Shown here piece by piece: positions 15,101-27,100 of a stretch of 64,000 nt of DNA (the first letter of the stretch is position 1; every line of letters begins with the position of its first letter). The position numbers were made by a program, and so were the translations under genes. Source of the DNA: Owenia fusiformis. Its lineage: Eukaryota; Annelida; Polychaeta; Sabellida; Oweniidae. Below the pieces are notes generated by a model. That model was given only the letters and a program-made list of their open reading frames with translations. It was not told the DNA's origin and did not search any database. The stretch lies in contig CAIIXF020000008.1 of NCBI GenBank assembly GCA_903813345.2, positions 32,142,867 through 32,206,866 of the forward strand. Reading direction: 5' to 3'.

Positions 15101-18100
15101 TGCATGACGAGCAAAAATTCAGAAATTCTGAAGGGGGTGTCATGGTTTTTGAAGATGCGCCGTTGTTATCTACATTTTTGTTAGGGTAAGACTTTGGTTT
15201 CTTTTTATATAGGGACAGATTTAGTGAGTGGCGTTTACGTTTTCTGAAAATACACAACAAACTTGCACACAGCTTGCAAATTAGGCGCGCAGTTTGAAAA
15301 TATAGGCGCGCAGTTTGTAAATATTAGGCACGCAGTTTGTGAAATCCACGTGAAAGTATGCACGCAGTTTGACAGCGAAAAAAATAAAATCACGTTAATG
15401 GCTTGTCACTGTTTAACAAACAAACTATATAACTTAATCCATGTGCAGCAATCCTATATCTTTCAGAATATGCAAACACAAGGGCTGAATAAACGTCAAA
15501 CTACGAAAAACAGACATTATATGACGCAACACTGTATAATTTTAACACGAAAGCTCCTTGGGAACCTTATTTTGAGATAACTAGATATGCATCGGGAAAA
15601 AAATCGAGTGCTACGTATAAACTAAGTTAGTCTCCACATCTTGGTACTGTCTGAAAACCAAAACTAGCCTAGTATTTCCAGTAATTTCCATCCTCTTGGG
15701 AGTCGTGTCCTCCCTGTCTGTCATTTTGTGAATAGGCGCGCAGTTTGTCAGTGTTCCAAACTGCGTGCATAGTAGGCGCGCAGTTTGCCTACCGCTCCGT
15801 GAACAATGTATGAGTTAAAAAATAATTTGTGAATTGTTTTAGTGTTTTTACAAGAAATAACATGCTTCATCAAGCTGGACAAATTTTTCGATGACAACCC
15901 GTGAAGATGTAAAAAATCTCTGAGTTCAGGGAGGCATGTATTTGCAAAATAACATTTACGTAGAGTTTCAAATTCAAAATATTAATAAAACTATGCTAAT
16001 CATCAGTAATATGTAATTTTCGAACCTGCTTCAATATAACCAAGTCTCCACCCTGTTGAGATATCAAAGTTCTTGCAACCCGCTGTTGTATACATCTCGC
16101 ATCTGGAGGAATCACCGTGGTAGTTAAACTCCTCACAGGTTTGTTTATGAACACATAGCAGCATGCAATGGTTCCACGTGTGAATCTTCATAATTGTTTC
16201 ATCTGGGTCGTCAGTTATCTTAACACTCATCCTTGCTTTTACTGTTACCCCTGTAGTTAGTATCTGAGTTGAAAAAGCATCCTTCACAAAAAGCAGAAAA
16301 AAGATGCACGCTTTTATCAATTCAATTTCCATTTTATTTGATTTAATTACGTGTGCCTTTTTTGTTAATAGGAAATAAATTCTGCAATTTTTTTTTCTCT
16401 GAATTAGTTGATATAAACGCTTTAAAATTATCTACTGATCCAACGTGTGTGGTAGTTGAAGATGATGAAAGATTTTTGGGTCCCTTGTTTTATAATTGCG
16501 GTACGAGTTTGTACTTGTCGCAAAAGCTGTTATTGGATCTTTCATTTGACAGCAATTTCATCTGTCAGATCAAGATAAAAACATATAGCTACTTTAATCA
16601 TTATTACACAATTGCAATTTTCGATTGCATGATTTACCACAGTGAGTTATGAATGAGTTACAAATATATATAAATAAATTAATACAAATAATAACAGGTG
16701 TCAAACATTTTGGATGGTATGCAACACAACGAATAGAGCTATTGTTTAAATAATTTTTGGGACCTTAATGAATATACTAAGTAATTGTATAAGCATGATA
16801 TATTCTACCCTTTGCATTCATTCGACTTCACTTCTTAAAAGAGAGCTTCGTCTTCACTCTTTCAGTTTACAATAAATCTTGACTTTACATATGGTCATTT
16901 CCTCTGACATCACCGAATAGTTAATGAGCACGTATTTAGCATGTGTTCCTTACACTTTGTTGATTGGTTGAGAAATGGTCAGCATGGTAGATTTGAAATG
17001 ATTTATTACCCAGGCTGTCACAGGCACAAATCTTTGTGGGGGGGGCTGCTAAACAGTAATATAGTCTATATAGGCAGAGGGTAGTTTATAACTAGACTGC
17101 GCACAGGGTAGATATATTCAGACAGAGTATAGAAATTTCAGAAGTACTGAATTATTGAAGCTCTAGGTTACTCAGTGCCTATTTGGATTAAGACTTTACA
17201 CTCTTGTAATTATAATGCAATTCTTGTTTTTAAATGGTTGATATGGCTCAATTGTGCCATTGTAATCCTTTAGAGAAGTTTCGCACAATGTTTATAGCTC
17301 AATGTATCTAAACTCAGCAACTTTACTGTAGTCTGTATCCCTTTCAAAGAAATACAGGTTACAGTATGGGGGTAGGGTAGTTTGAATGTTTGCTGAGTTG
17401 AAAGACTGTCAGTCATTTTGTCATCTTTGAAGCTCTTATAACTCCTTTTGTTGTGATTTGCCTCGTTATTGTGCAAAATGTCCTTTGTTTCATACATAAT
17501 TCATATTTTCTAATGATTTTTTCTCACATATGTTGATAGAAGTAAAAGTATGGAATGGAGTCAGTCTCCTCCATTGCAAGAATGATTTGATTCTAGAAAA
17601 TGAGATGAAATTACCATCTTAACCTGTGTGCAAATGTCCCCCAGCAAATAGTCTAACACCCATACATATTCCCAGGCCTTTACTAAAAACATAAGTTCAT
17701 ATATATGTATGTTCATAGGTATATAATATAGGTTCCTATATTAAATGAATGTTCATATATAAGCATATTTTCATAGAAATGTATGTTCATATAAATGTAT
17801 GTTCATATAATATATGTTCCAATATAAGCATATGTTCATATATAATGTATGTTCATATTTATGTATGTTCATATATAATGTATGTTCATATAATGTATGT
17901 TCATATAAATGTGCGTTCATGTATAAGATATGTTCATATAAATGTATGTTCATATAATGTATGATCATATAAATGTGTGTTCATATATAATGTATATTCA
18001 TATAAATGTATGTTCATACAAATGTATGTTCATATATAGAATGCCATATCATCTTGCATGCTCAGCACATACTGTTTGAGATTTCTTAACACCAATTTTA

Positions 18101-21100
18101 TCTCTCATTATCCATGCAGAACCCAACATGAAAATAATGATTCAGCAGCGTTTCAATCACACATTGCAGATATCATCAAAACCTCATTTGCATTTGAGAC
18201 TGTAGAATTATTTTAGAAAAAGAATATTAAATGGAAAAGGGAAACAACAATTAATAAAATCAAAATAAATGATTGGAGCATTTGCAATTATTAGCGGATT
18301 AAGCATTATCCAATTTTATTTTACCCAAACGTTTGTTTATTTGCTACCACAAAAAAGCACCAATATATTTTCTTAATCAGAACTGGTCTATTGATCTGTC
18401 ATAGACTAAATCCCACTGTAGTGCATACCTTCAGTTGGCCATATTAATTGATGTACCTTTATTATATACTGTTCAAGCTGCATGTAAAAACCTGTATAGT
18501 GATCCACATGTCAGGAAGACTTTCATAATTAAGAATCAATGAAAGATATAGACAATGACCTTTAGGCCCATAGCCAGGGGGGTTTTGGGATCACTCGAAC
18601 TCCCTGGCCAAAAATTCTTTCAAAATCATGCAGTTTGTCACCATTCTGAGCACTATTCAAGTGATTTTGGCCATCTTTGGCCAAAGCTGTCCCAAGTGAA
18701 CTTCCCTGGAATTTTTTAAAAGTGACCCCTTGAGAAATCCTGGCTATGGGCCTGACCTTATATGTGTATTAATTGTGATGTTTCAGCTGAGAATGAGGCC
18801 ACCAAAGAGGACCTACCACCAGGCCTCCTGCCCATTCACAAGGCTGCAATAGTGCTATTTTTGGAGAGAGTATATGGAATAGAGGACCAGCTGACATTCT
18901 TCAGGCTTCTAGAGAACTGCTTCTTGCCCGACCTCAGAGCTGCAACTACTCTTGATACAGTAAGATTTAATAGTCCTATTCCTGATAGGAAATTACTGGT
19001 CATTAACATAAATATTTCCCACAATGCAACGTGATAAAAAGGATAATTTTTTATTTGCCCATCAAACACAATGTCATAGGTGACGTCGTGGTAATTTCGT
19101 TGGTTGATAGGTGTTTCCATAGCTTCAATATGGAAATTCTTGGAAACTCTTTAAAAAACATGACTGTTGCACTATTATTCTATGATTATGGGTCTGTCAT
19201 AGGTTCAGTCCTTGCTGGGGTATGGACTGATCTTTTGGAATAGGCCCCTAGCACAGAATTTTATCCTGTTTTCTTAGATGAACCCTTGTCAAAAATGTAT
19301 TTATTTTAAGATAATTGCAAAAAAGGCTTATTTGTTATTAACAAGCTCTTTATGTAATTAATAATACTGACTACTTATGCATTTGTGATTTCCTGTAGTA
19401 TAAATACATGTAACTCATTCATTAATTTTCAGGCTGCAGCGTCTGAGAGTGATATGGCTCTCGCCTTGAATCGCTATCTCTGCAACTCTGTTCTGCCCCT
19501 GCTCACAACGCATAATTTCTACTTCGATGATGCTGATCACGCCTCTACGCTGCTAGACTCCACTCTTCATACAGTGTATCGTCTTTCAAAGTGCAGATCT
19601 CTCACCAAAGGACAGAGGGACACTGTCTCTGATTTCTTGGTGGCCTTAACTAGGTATTATAATTGTTAGATATATCAATCCTTTTATAACAGTCATTATG
19701 TCATAACCAGAAGAAGTGATATATTGTTAAAGTCTTCCAACTTTTCTGTGGATGGTGTTTGGCATTTGGCAGTCAGCATTTGGTTTCTGCAACAAATGGC
19801 AGGTGTTGAAATTTCACACTTTCAAAGAGCTCTGCTCTCGCCCTCTTATGCCAATGTATGTCTTGACATAAATCCGGGTGGATGGGCATAAATTTTGAAA
19901 TATTTACTACAGTAAAACCTGTGTATTAAGTGGAATACTTTTGGTACTCTAAAAAGTGGGAGATATTCCACTTTCTGATGTTTATTGATAATTAAGTCAG
20001 TTGTTCATGGGACTTTGAAAAGAAGGTGATCCACTCATAAAGGTTTTCCACTTAACAGGCTTTACTTTACCAAAATTTGGTTTGGTTTTGGGCATACTGG
20101 GTATATAACATGGCAGCACTCTGTGGATCATAAAAAGTGGAATAACTACTGTTTTTACCAATATTTTATTGATTGAATGCATCAAAAAATGTCTAGTGTA
20201 ATGACCATCCTGCAGATCCTAATAATACTGAATAACCTTCCTTCAGCTAGCTCCTAGTCTTGATCTAGTTTTTTTTGTTTAATGTATTTCAGTCAACTGC
20301 GTCCTCCAATGATGACCCGTTTGTTGAGGAAGCTGACCGTAGATGTTCCAGCCCTGAATGAGAACACAGTAGTACCATTGCGAGTAGGTGGACACTATGA
20401 ACATTCCTTTTATTTCATCTTTTTATTATTATTAAATTATACCTAAATATATCATGTGATTGAAATACAATAAATCAATGCACAAAAATAATTATCCTGT
20501 TGATCTAGTTACAATCTTAGTTATTAGTCATTTTAGGGTCAATATTAAATGTGCATATCAAGGCATATCAGTTATGAATTGAAATAAGAAATGGGGCTAT
20601 TGCTCCAATTATGGGAAAATAAGTTTTGGATAAAAATGCCTTGCCCTCCAAAATCAAAGCATAGAGTTACAAATTTTCCTCCCTTCTACTTATTTACTCA
20701 AATATATATTTTGGATGTTAAACAATAATCATGATCAAATCTATGCCTAATGGACAATGACATCAGTTTTATATATATACAATGTATAGCAAATTGTGCA
20801 GAACTTTTTGAACAATCCTCGTATACTAAAATATAATAAAATATAAATTTATTAAACAGGTGCTGACTCATCACTATGAGCGTTGTGGTCGTTACTATGG
20901 CAGCCTTGGAGGATTTGGAGGTCATGGTTCAGCTACAGAAGAAGAGAAGAGACTAACCATGATGCTCTTTAGCAGTATATTTGACTCATTGGCTCAAATA
21001 GTAAGTACATCTCTTGATTATCATGGTCTCAATCCTCCCTTATGGGCTGAAATTGTTAATTTTATTGATTGAGAATATATCACATTTTCTTGTGTTTCGT

Positions 21101-24100
21101 TGTCAAAGTTAAGCTATTGACATTTTAATGTTCCTGAAAATGATTTTAAGTTTTTTGCACATTTGTAATACATGGTCTTCGAAAGAATAAAAGCAATCAC
21201 TGACACAACAGAAATTACCGCATTTCGTCTTGGTTTTTGAAAGTCAATAATACTAAGGGCTACCTTTACTTTAAAGGGACCCTTGACTTGTCAGTTGAAT
21301 ACGTCTTAAAATCTGACCATTCATTTTCAGACTTATGATCCAGAGCTCTTTGCCAAAGCCCTTCCTTGCTTGTCTGCGATTGGCTGTGCTCTGTCACCTG
21401 ACTACTCATTGACCAATCAGGATGAGCAATGGTACCAGCAGATTTCTGACACTGATGGGGTCTACAACCCTAACCCTATTGAAACATCAAGGTATTGTAC
21501 TGTAGTTGGGTCACCCTATATAAAATAACAATAAATAAAGAAAGGAGCACGTAGGTTATCGCAAACAATTTCAAACGATTCTAACTTGAATTATGAATAT
21601 TTTCTGATCATGAAATTGGGTGTATCTTTTAGATCCATTCATTATCTTCAAGAAAAGTATATATAATGATAATTTAGTTAATCAGACTAAGTGACATGAA
21701 GGGGCAATGGACCAATCAACATACTTTTTCAAAAATGTTGACCTAGTTTTCACCAAAAATGCAACCCATTATTATATTGTTGAATGCATAATTAGAATGT
21801 GCTTTGAGACATGTTTGATTTCCTAAAAGGGAAATTTGATTGCTCCAGGGACTTTAAAGATATTCAATTTGGATGACCAAAATGAACTGAAACCAATGGA
21901 TAGCATGAGATTTTTCAATGGAGAAATAACATGGGGAACACTTATCTTAATGCAATTAAGTTTTTATTTCAAGAACTATTTGATACATCAAAATAAAGAA
22001 TAGTAATGCATTAAACATTGTAAAAAATGATTGCATTTTTGGTGAAAATGGGGTCAACATTTTCAAAATGGGGTCAAAAAGTGTGTTGATGGGTTAATTG
22101 CTAGTTAAATATCTCCGAGTTTGTTTGAATTTATTATTACTGTGCATAATTTTCTTAGAGATAATGAATTGATCTAAAAGATAAACTTGTCTTCATTGTC
22201 AGAAAATAGGCATAATCCAAGATACAACCTTCTGAAATTGTTTGCGATAACCCACGTGCTCTTTTTGCTTCATACTGGAATTGACTTACTTAGAAATACT
22301 GATAGAAATGATTGTTGCTTAGTAGAAAGGTGTCCACTTGTTAACAATGTATAGTTAAATCTGTATATCAGAACACCTCTCTTATCAGAACACCTCTCCA
22401 TGTGAACACTTTTGTTAGTCCAATTTAATTTTCCATTTATGTTAAAAAACTCATGATATGATCTCGTGCCAATCTGAATACTAAAGCTATTTACTAAGGT
22501 GTTTAGATTAGACAGGTTTTACTGCATTTTGAAATATTTCAGGGTATCCCTGCCCCGCCATTTGGATACAATGGTACAAGAGTTTGCTGAACACTTCCAC
22601 GATGCTTGGGCTGCTAAACGATTGGAGGCTGGATGGCAGTTTGGGTCTCAGTATGATGAAGACAAGAAATTACACCCTTGTCTGAAACCATTCAACCTTC
22701 TTGGTAAAAAGGTGAGTATTAAATAAAGCTTTTTAATTTTCGTGATTTACAGTTTTACGTAGGGTCGGGACTAAGATTGAAAACATGACTGTCACAATTT
22801 AACGTATCAGTATTCAGTCTATTGTCCAATAGGAAACCAGTTCATTGCCAAGCGTGAAAAGTCAGACATCAATGTAAAATGAACTTCTTCATGTAGAAGA
22901 CCTCCCAAAATTATTCAGAAGTACCAAAGGTGTCTCACTCACCCAGGTTTTACTGTAATTGACATCTAGTTTTAATGTAATTGTAGGATACAGACCGCTA
23001 TACATCGCCAGTCTATGAGTCGGTGAAGACTATGATTGCCTGGGGTTGGACTCTGGACCAGGACAGGTCTCGTGCTAATAAAGATGTACAGAAACGTAAG
23101 CGTGCAAACACGATTTCCAAGGATACAGTTGAGGGATATAATCCCAAACCTACAGACCTGAGGAACATGACTCTCACAAGGGAGATGCAGGTAAGGCTTG
23201 GGGGTAGGAGGGGTGAGGGGAAAGGGGGAGCACAGGGGATGAGGGGAGGGTTTAGGGTTGGAAGTTTGGGAAAGGAAGGGGTGAGGGTTATGAGGGGAAC
23301 TTAATGATGAGAAGAGGGGTGAGGGTGAGTGGTAGCACAGTGTATGAGGGAAGGGTAGGTACTGAGAGTAAGGAGGGTATAATTGTAGTGGGGGATTATA
23401 GCAGGGGATGATGTGAGGAGGTTAGGTTATGAATTGAGTGTAAGAAATGAGGGAAAGGAGGGATGATTATTATTATGATTTAGGAATGGAATGGATGGGT
23501 TGTTGCAAAATTGTTGTTATGTCACCACCAAAATGTGGTGACATATATTGTTAATGTCAAACGTTATTTGTGATGGTGGTTTGGGATCGGCAGTTGGTGA
23601 TCAGTGGTTGGCGTCTGGAACGAATGATGGTGACATTTTGCATGTTTATGCCTTGTTGAAACTGTCTCGGACAACTGGAAGAAATTCAATTTACTTCTTA
23701 AAAATCATGATAACAAAAAAGTTTTTCAGAATATTTATTTGCTTGTTAGAACATGAGTGAGAGACTAGCAGAGAACACTCACGACAACTGGGCCAAGAAG
23801 AAGAAGATTGAACTCGAGATTGTCGGAGGGGGAGTTCACCCTCAGTTGGTGCCTTATGATATACTTACAGACAAGGAAAAGAAAAAAGATCGCGAACGAG
23901 CGCAAGAACTACTTAGATTTCTGCAACTGAATAACTATCGACTTCACAGGTATTGTCTGTTCTATAGTAAATTACTAATGATTGGTCATGAACCTCTTGC
24001 CACATTATGTATTCATGTACAATCACATGAAATATCAAGATCTTATTTCATTGTCCTTCTGAATGAAAGGAATTTCCAGAAGTGCATTTGGTTTTTGAAA

Positions 24101-27100
24101 CGCACTTATCCAGAAGTGCATTTGGTTTTTGAAACGCACTTACATCACCTCGGCAAGAGTGATGGCCATTTTTAACTCAAGAGCTGGGTGGAATTGATAT
24201 TGATACGTGTAGCATGTTTAGATAAAAGATTGAGTAAAACGCATGTCATCGGTTGTATGTACCATACTCATAGTATTTAATATTTGTTAAAGGAAATGTT
24301 TATAATGATTAGATAGTATAGTGTTTATCGTGCAATGTTGTTTTTTAGCGTTATTGATAGTTATGATGCTGGTATCCCAGCGATACCAGGTAGTACAAGT
24401 ACTAGGCCTGGTGCAAGGTATTGTACTGCAAAATCAAACTCCAAATAACAAAAAGCATCCATCCCAATATTACCATAATAGGTTGTTGCACTATCATGGT
24501 ACAGGGTGACCAAACCATTTCCCTTTATTCAAAGATTTGTGGGTTTGGATTTTTGGGTAACCCTGTATGTTGAAGATGATTGGTCTAGAGAGGAATACTA
24601 AAGGTTGGATGGATATGGGTTGGGGGAATTTTGGGTCAATGGGTCAGTGGGAAGTTTGTACTGCCCTTAATGAGCAAGCCTTGATCTGTTACCAATTTCA
24701 TCTAATCCATTGACCCTTTTCTGACTCAAAAATGTCAGAAAATTTTAGAATTCAAAGAAAATCCAAGAACCTTTGGAAAAAACATGAGACCTCAAATTGA
24801 AAAGATACGTGATATGAGAAAAACATATAATAGTCTCTTAGGAAAAGTCCGGAAAAACATCTAGGTATTTGTGAAAAACGTTGTTGCACCCCTGATTGAC
24901 CATGATAATGCGACAGTAGATGGTTAATAACAAAACACAACATATAACATAACTAAAGTATTTCATCCATACAAAACTTAAATGTGCAAATTAAAATGTG
25001 AGAGAATGCTTTATGTATGTTATCTTTGATTTAGAAGTTATTTTCCTCTACTCTTCATGCTTAATCTGGCAACAATGAATGTTCCTGAATTTAAGCATGG
25101 ACATCACCTGTTACTGGTAATAAAATATTTGTAATATGTATTTTATGGTAACTCATCGTAATACATGTGTTATCTGTAACATTATTTAAAGCTGTTAAAC
25201 TGATAGTTCATTATTCATAAGGGCAATGAGACAGCTCAAAGTGTCTTTTTTAAGTAGCAATGTACTTAAACCCACAATTTTTTATATAGTAGTCATGATC
25301 TTGTATATCTATCAGTTTAACATTCCTGATTATGGTAATATATATGATTGTGCTACATTGACTCGATTTCATTTAGATAAATGAATGATTTGATTCTTTT
25401 TAATTTCTGAAACTAGTTTATCACCGTACTTCCTAAAAAAGAACCAAATGATCCATTTTTGAATCATATTTTGTGTTTACCCATTTCATGTGCTGTATGT
25501 TGGTATTGCTTTACTCTGTAACCTCTTCATTCTCTCTTACTTGCTTCTACTTCTATGTTTCTGGTTTCTCTTTAACAAATCCCCAGTATGCTTTCATGCA
25601 AACTACTCTCAGTCTTTTTCTTGAATTCGATCTGGCTTTCTATTTTGTAGAACCATGTAATATCGTAGTGTGGGATATACAAATATTTACTTCCGACACT
25701 CTTGCTATGTTAAAATGATCTCTAAAATGTCAAAATTGAAATAATACAGTTTTATTTGAAATATAGAAGATTGGACTGTTTTGTGTTCCACGAACTAATA
25801 AAAATGCATGAACTGGTGTTTTTGAACTGTGGCATGATATTACGGAAATTGAATGGTGATACAGGACCTCCTTCCATGCTTATTCTTATTTCAATGGTAT
25901 TTTATTTCCTATTTATGTAACAATTTTGACAGAAATTAAAATAAGTTATTGATGAACAAACAGAACAAATAAATATGAGGAAAAGATACTATAAGAAAAG
26001 TAATGATTTTCAAGACTGGACAAATATACCTATTTCATTTACAAAATGTTTTAAAAATTAATGTATGAAAACCACAAGTTACCGTTTATAGAATAGCTAT
26101 TTAAAACTGCTTGTTTTTCATTTATGGGATTCTCCTGGCTTACTATCTGTTCTTTCTTCTTTCCTTCTTCTGCCAACTTAATACAGCAATGATGACATTA
26201 ACGCACATGCTAAACGTGAGACCACTTCTAGACAGAGCAAAGACTCTGAGGCCGACAGTGGCGTAGGCGTCTCCTCCACGGAGAAAAGATTTGCGTACAG
26301 TTTGTTGGAAAAGCTGCTGGAGTATGTCGATAAGGCAGCATATAATATGACACAGGACAGACCAAGTTCTCGCTACAGCAGGCGTGAAAGTTACTCAACT
26401 GCCACTGAGGATGTGAAATTCTTTGGAAAGGTAAGCAGAATTAGATGAAACTATGAGAGATAATTATTACTGCTTTCTGTACCCATTTTTTTAATCTGTC
26501 ACTACACTTTCACTTTAAAGAACCTTGTAATATGAACGCCTACCAATTCAAAAAACGTTTTCCAGTCTTATAGGCATTCAAATTATGTTCGTTGTAATAT
26601 ACAAATACAAATTTCATGAATCAGACCCGCTGGCTAAGGATTATCAGCCATTTCATTTAAGCACTGCTGATTCTGGTGCATATAGAATGTATATATCATG
26701 ACCTTTCATATATTTCAGGTTGTCCTACCTTTGGTGGAGAGATATTTCCAAGCCCATCGTGGTTATTTCACATCATCCCAGATGGCGCCACAGACATCTT
26801 ATGGCTCTGCTTCTGTGAAAGAGAAAGAAATGACAGCTAGGTGCATATTTTCTTCAGCACACAATGATATTTTGAGTATCAGGAAAAACAGATTTCATTG
26901 CATTACAGTATGCTGATATAGTCACTGGACAATACCATTGATTTGTTGTGATATACATTATTAAGGATCAAATCCATTTTCATCTCCACAACATTTTGAT
27001 CCAGTTGTATCGCACTATCTGTTACTTGTTGTTTCTTCCATTTTTTATCTTTCTTTACTCTACATTCTTTTTTTCAGTTTGTTTTGTAAATTGTCTGGTC

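Noticed and set aside
16353-16652. Open frame of 99 codons upstream of the nested gene.
   Set aside because: No domain, no codon bias, AT-rich composition and no similarity I recognise; probably chance.
17749-17968. Open frames on both strands rich in Tyr, His, Met and Val.
   Set aside because: They translate the ATGTATGTTCATATA repeat.
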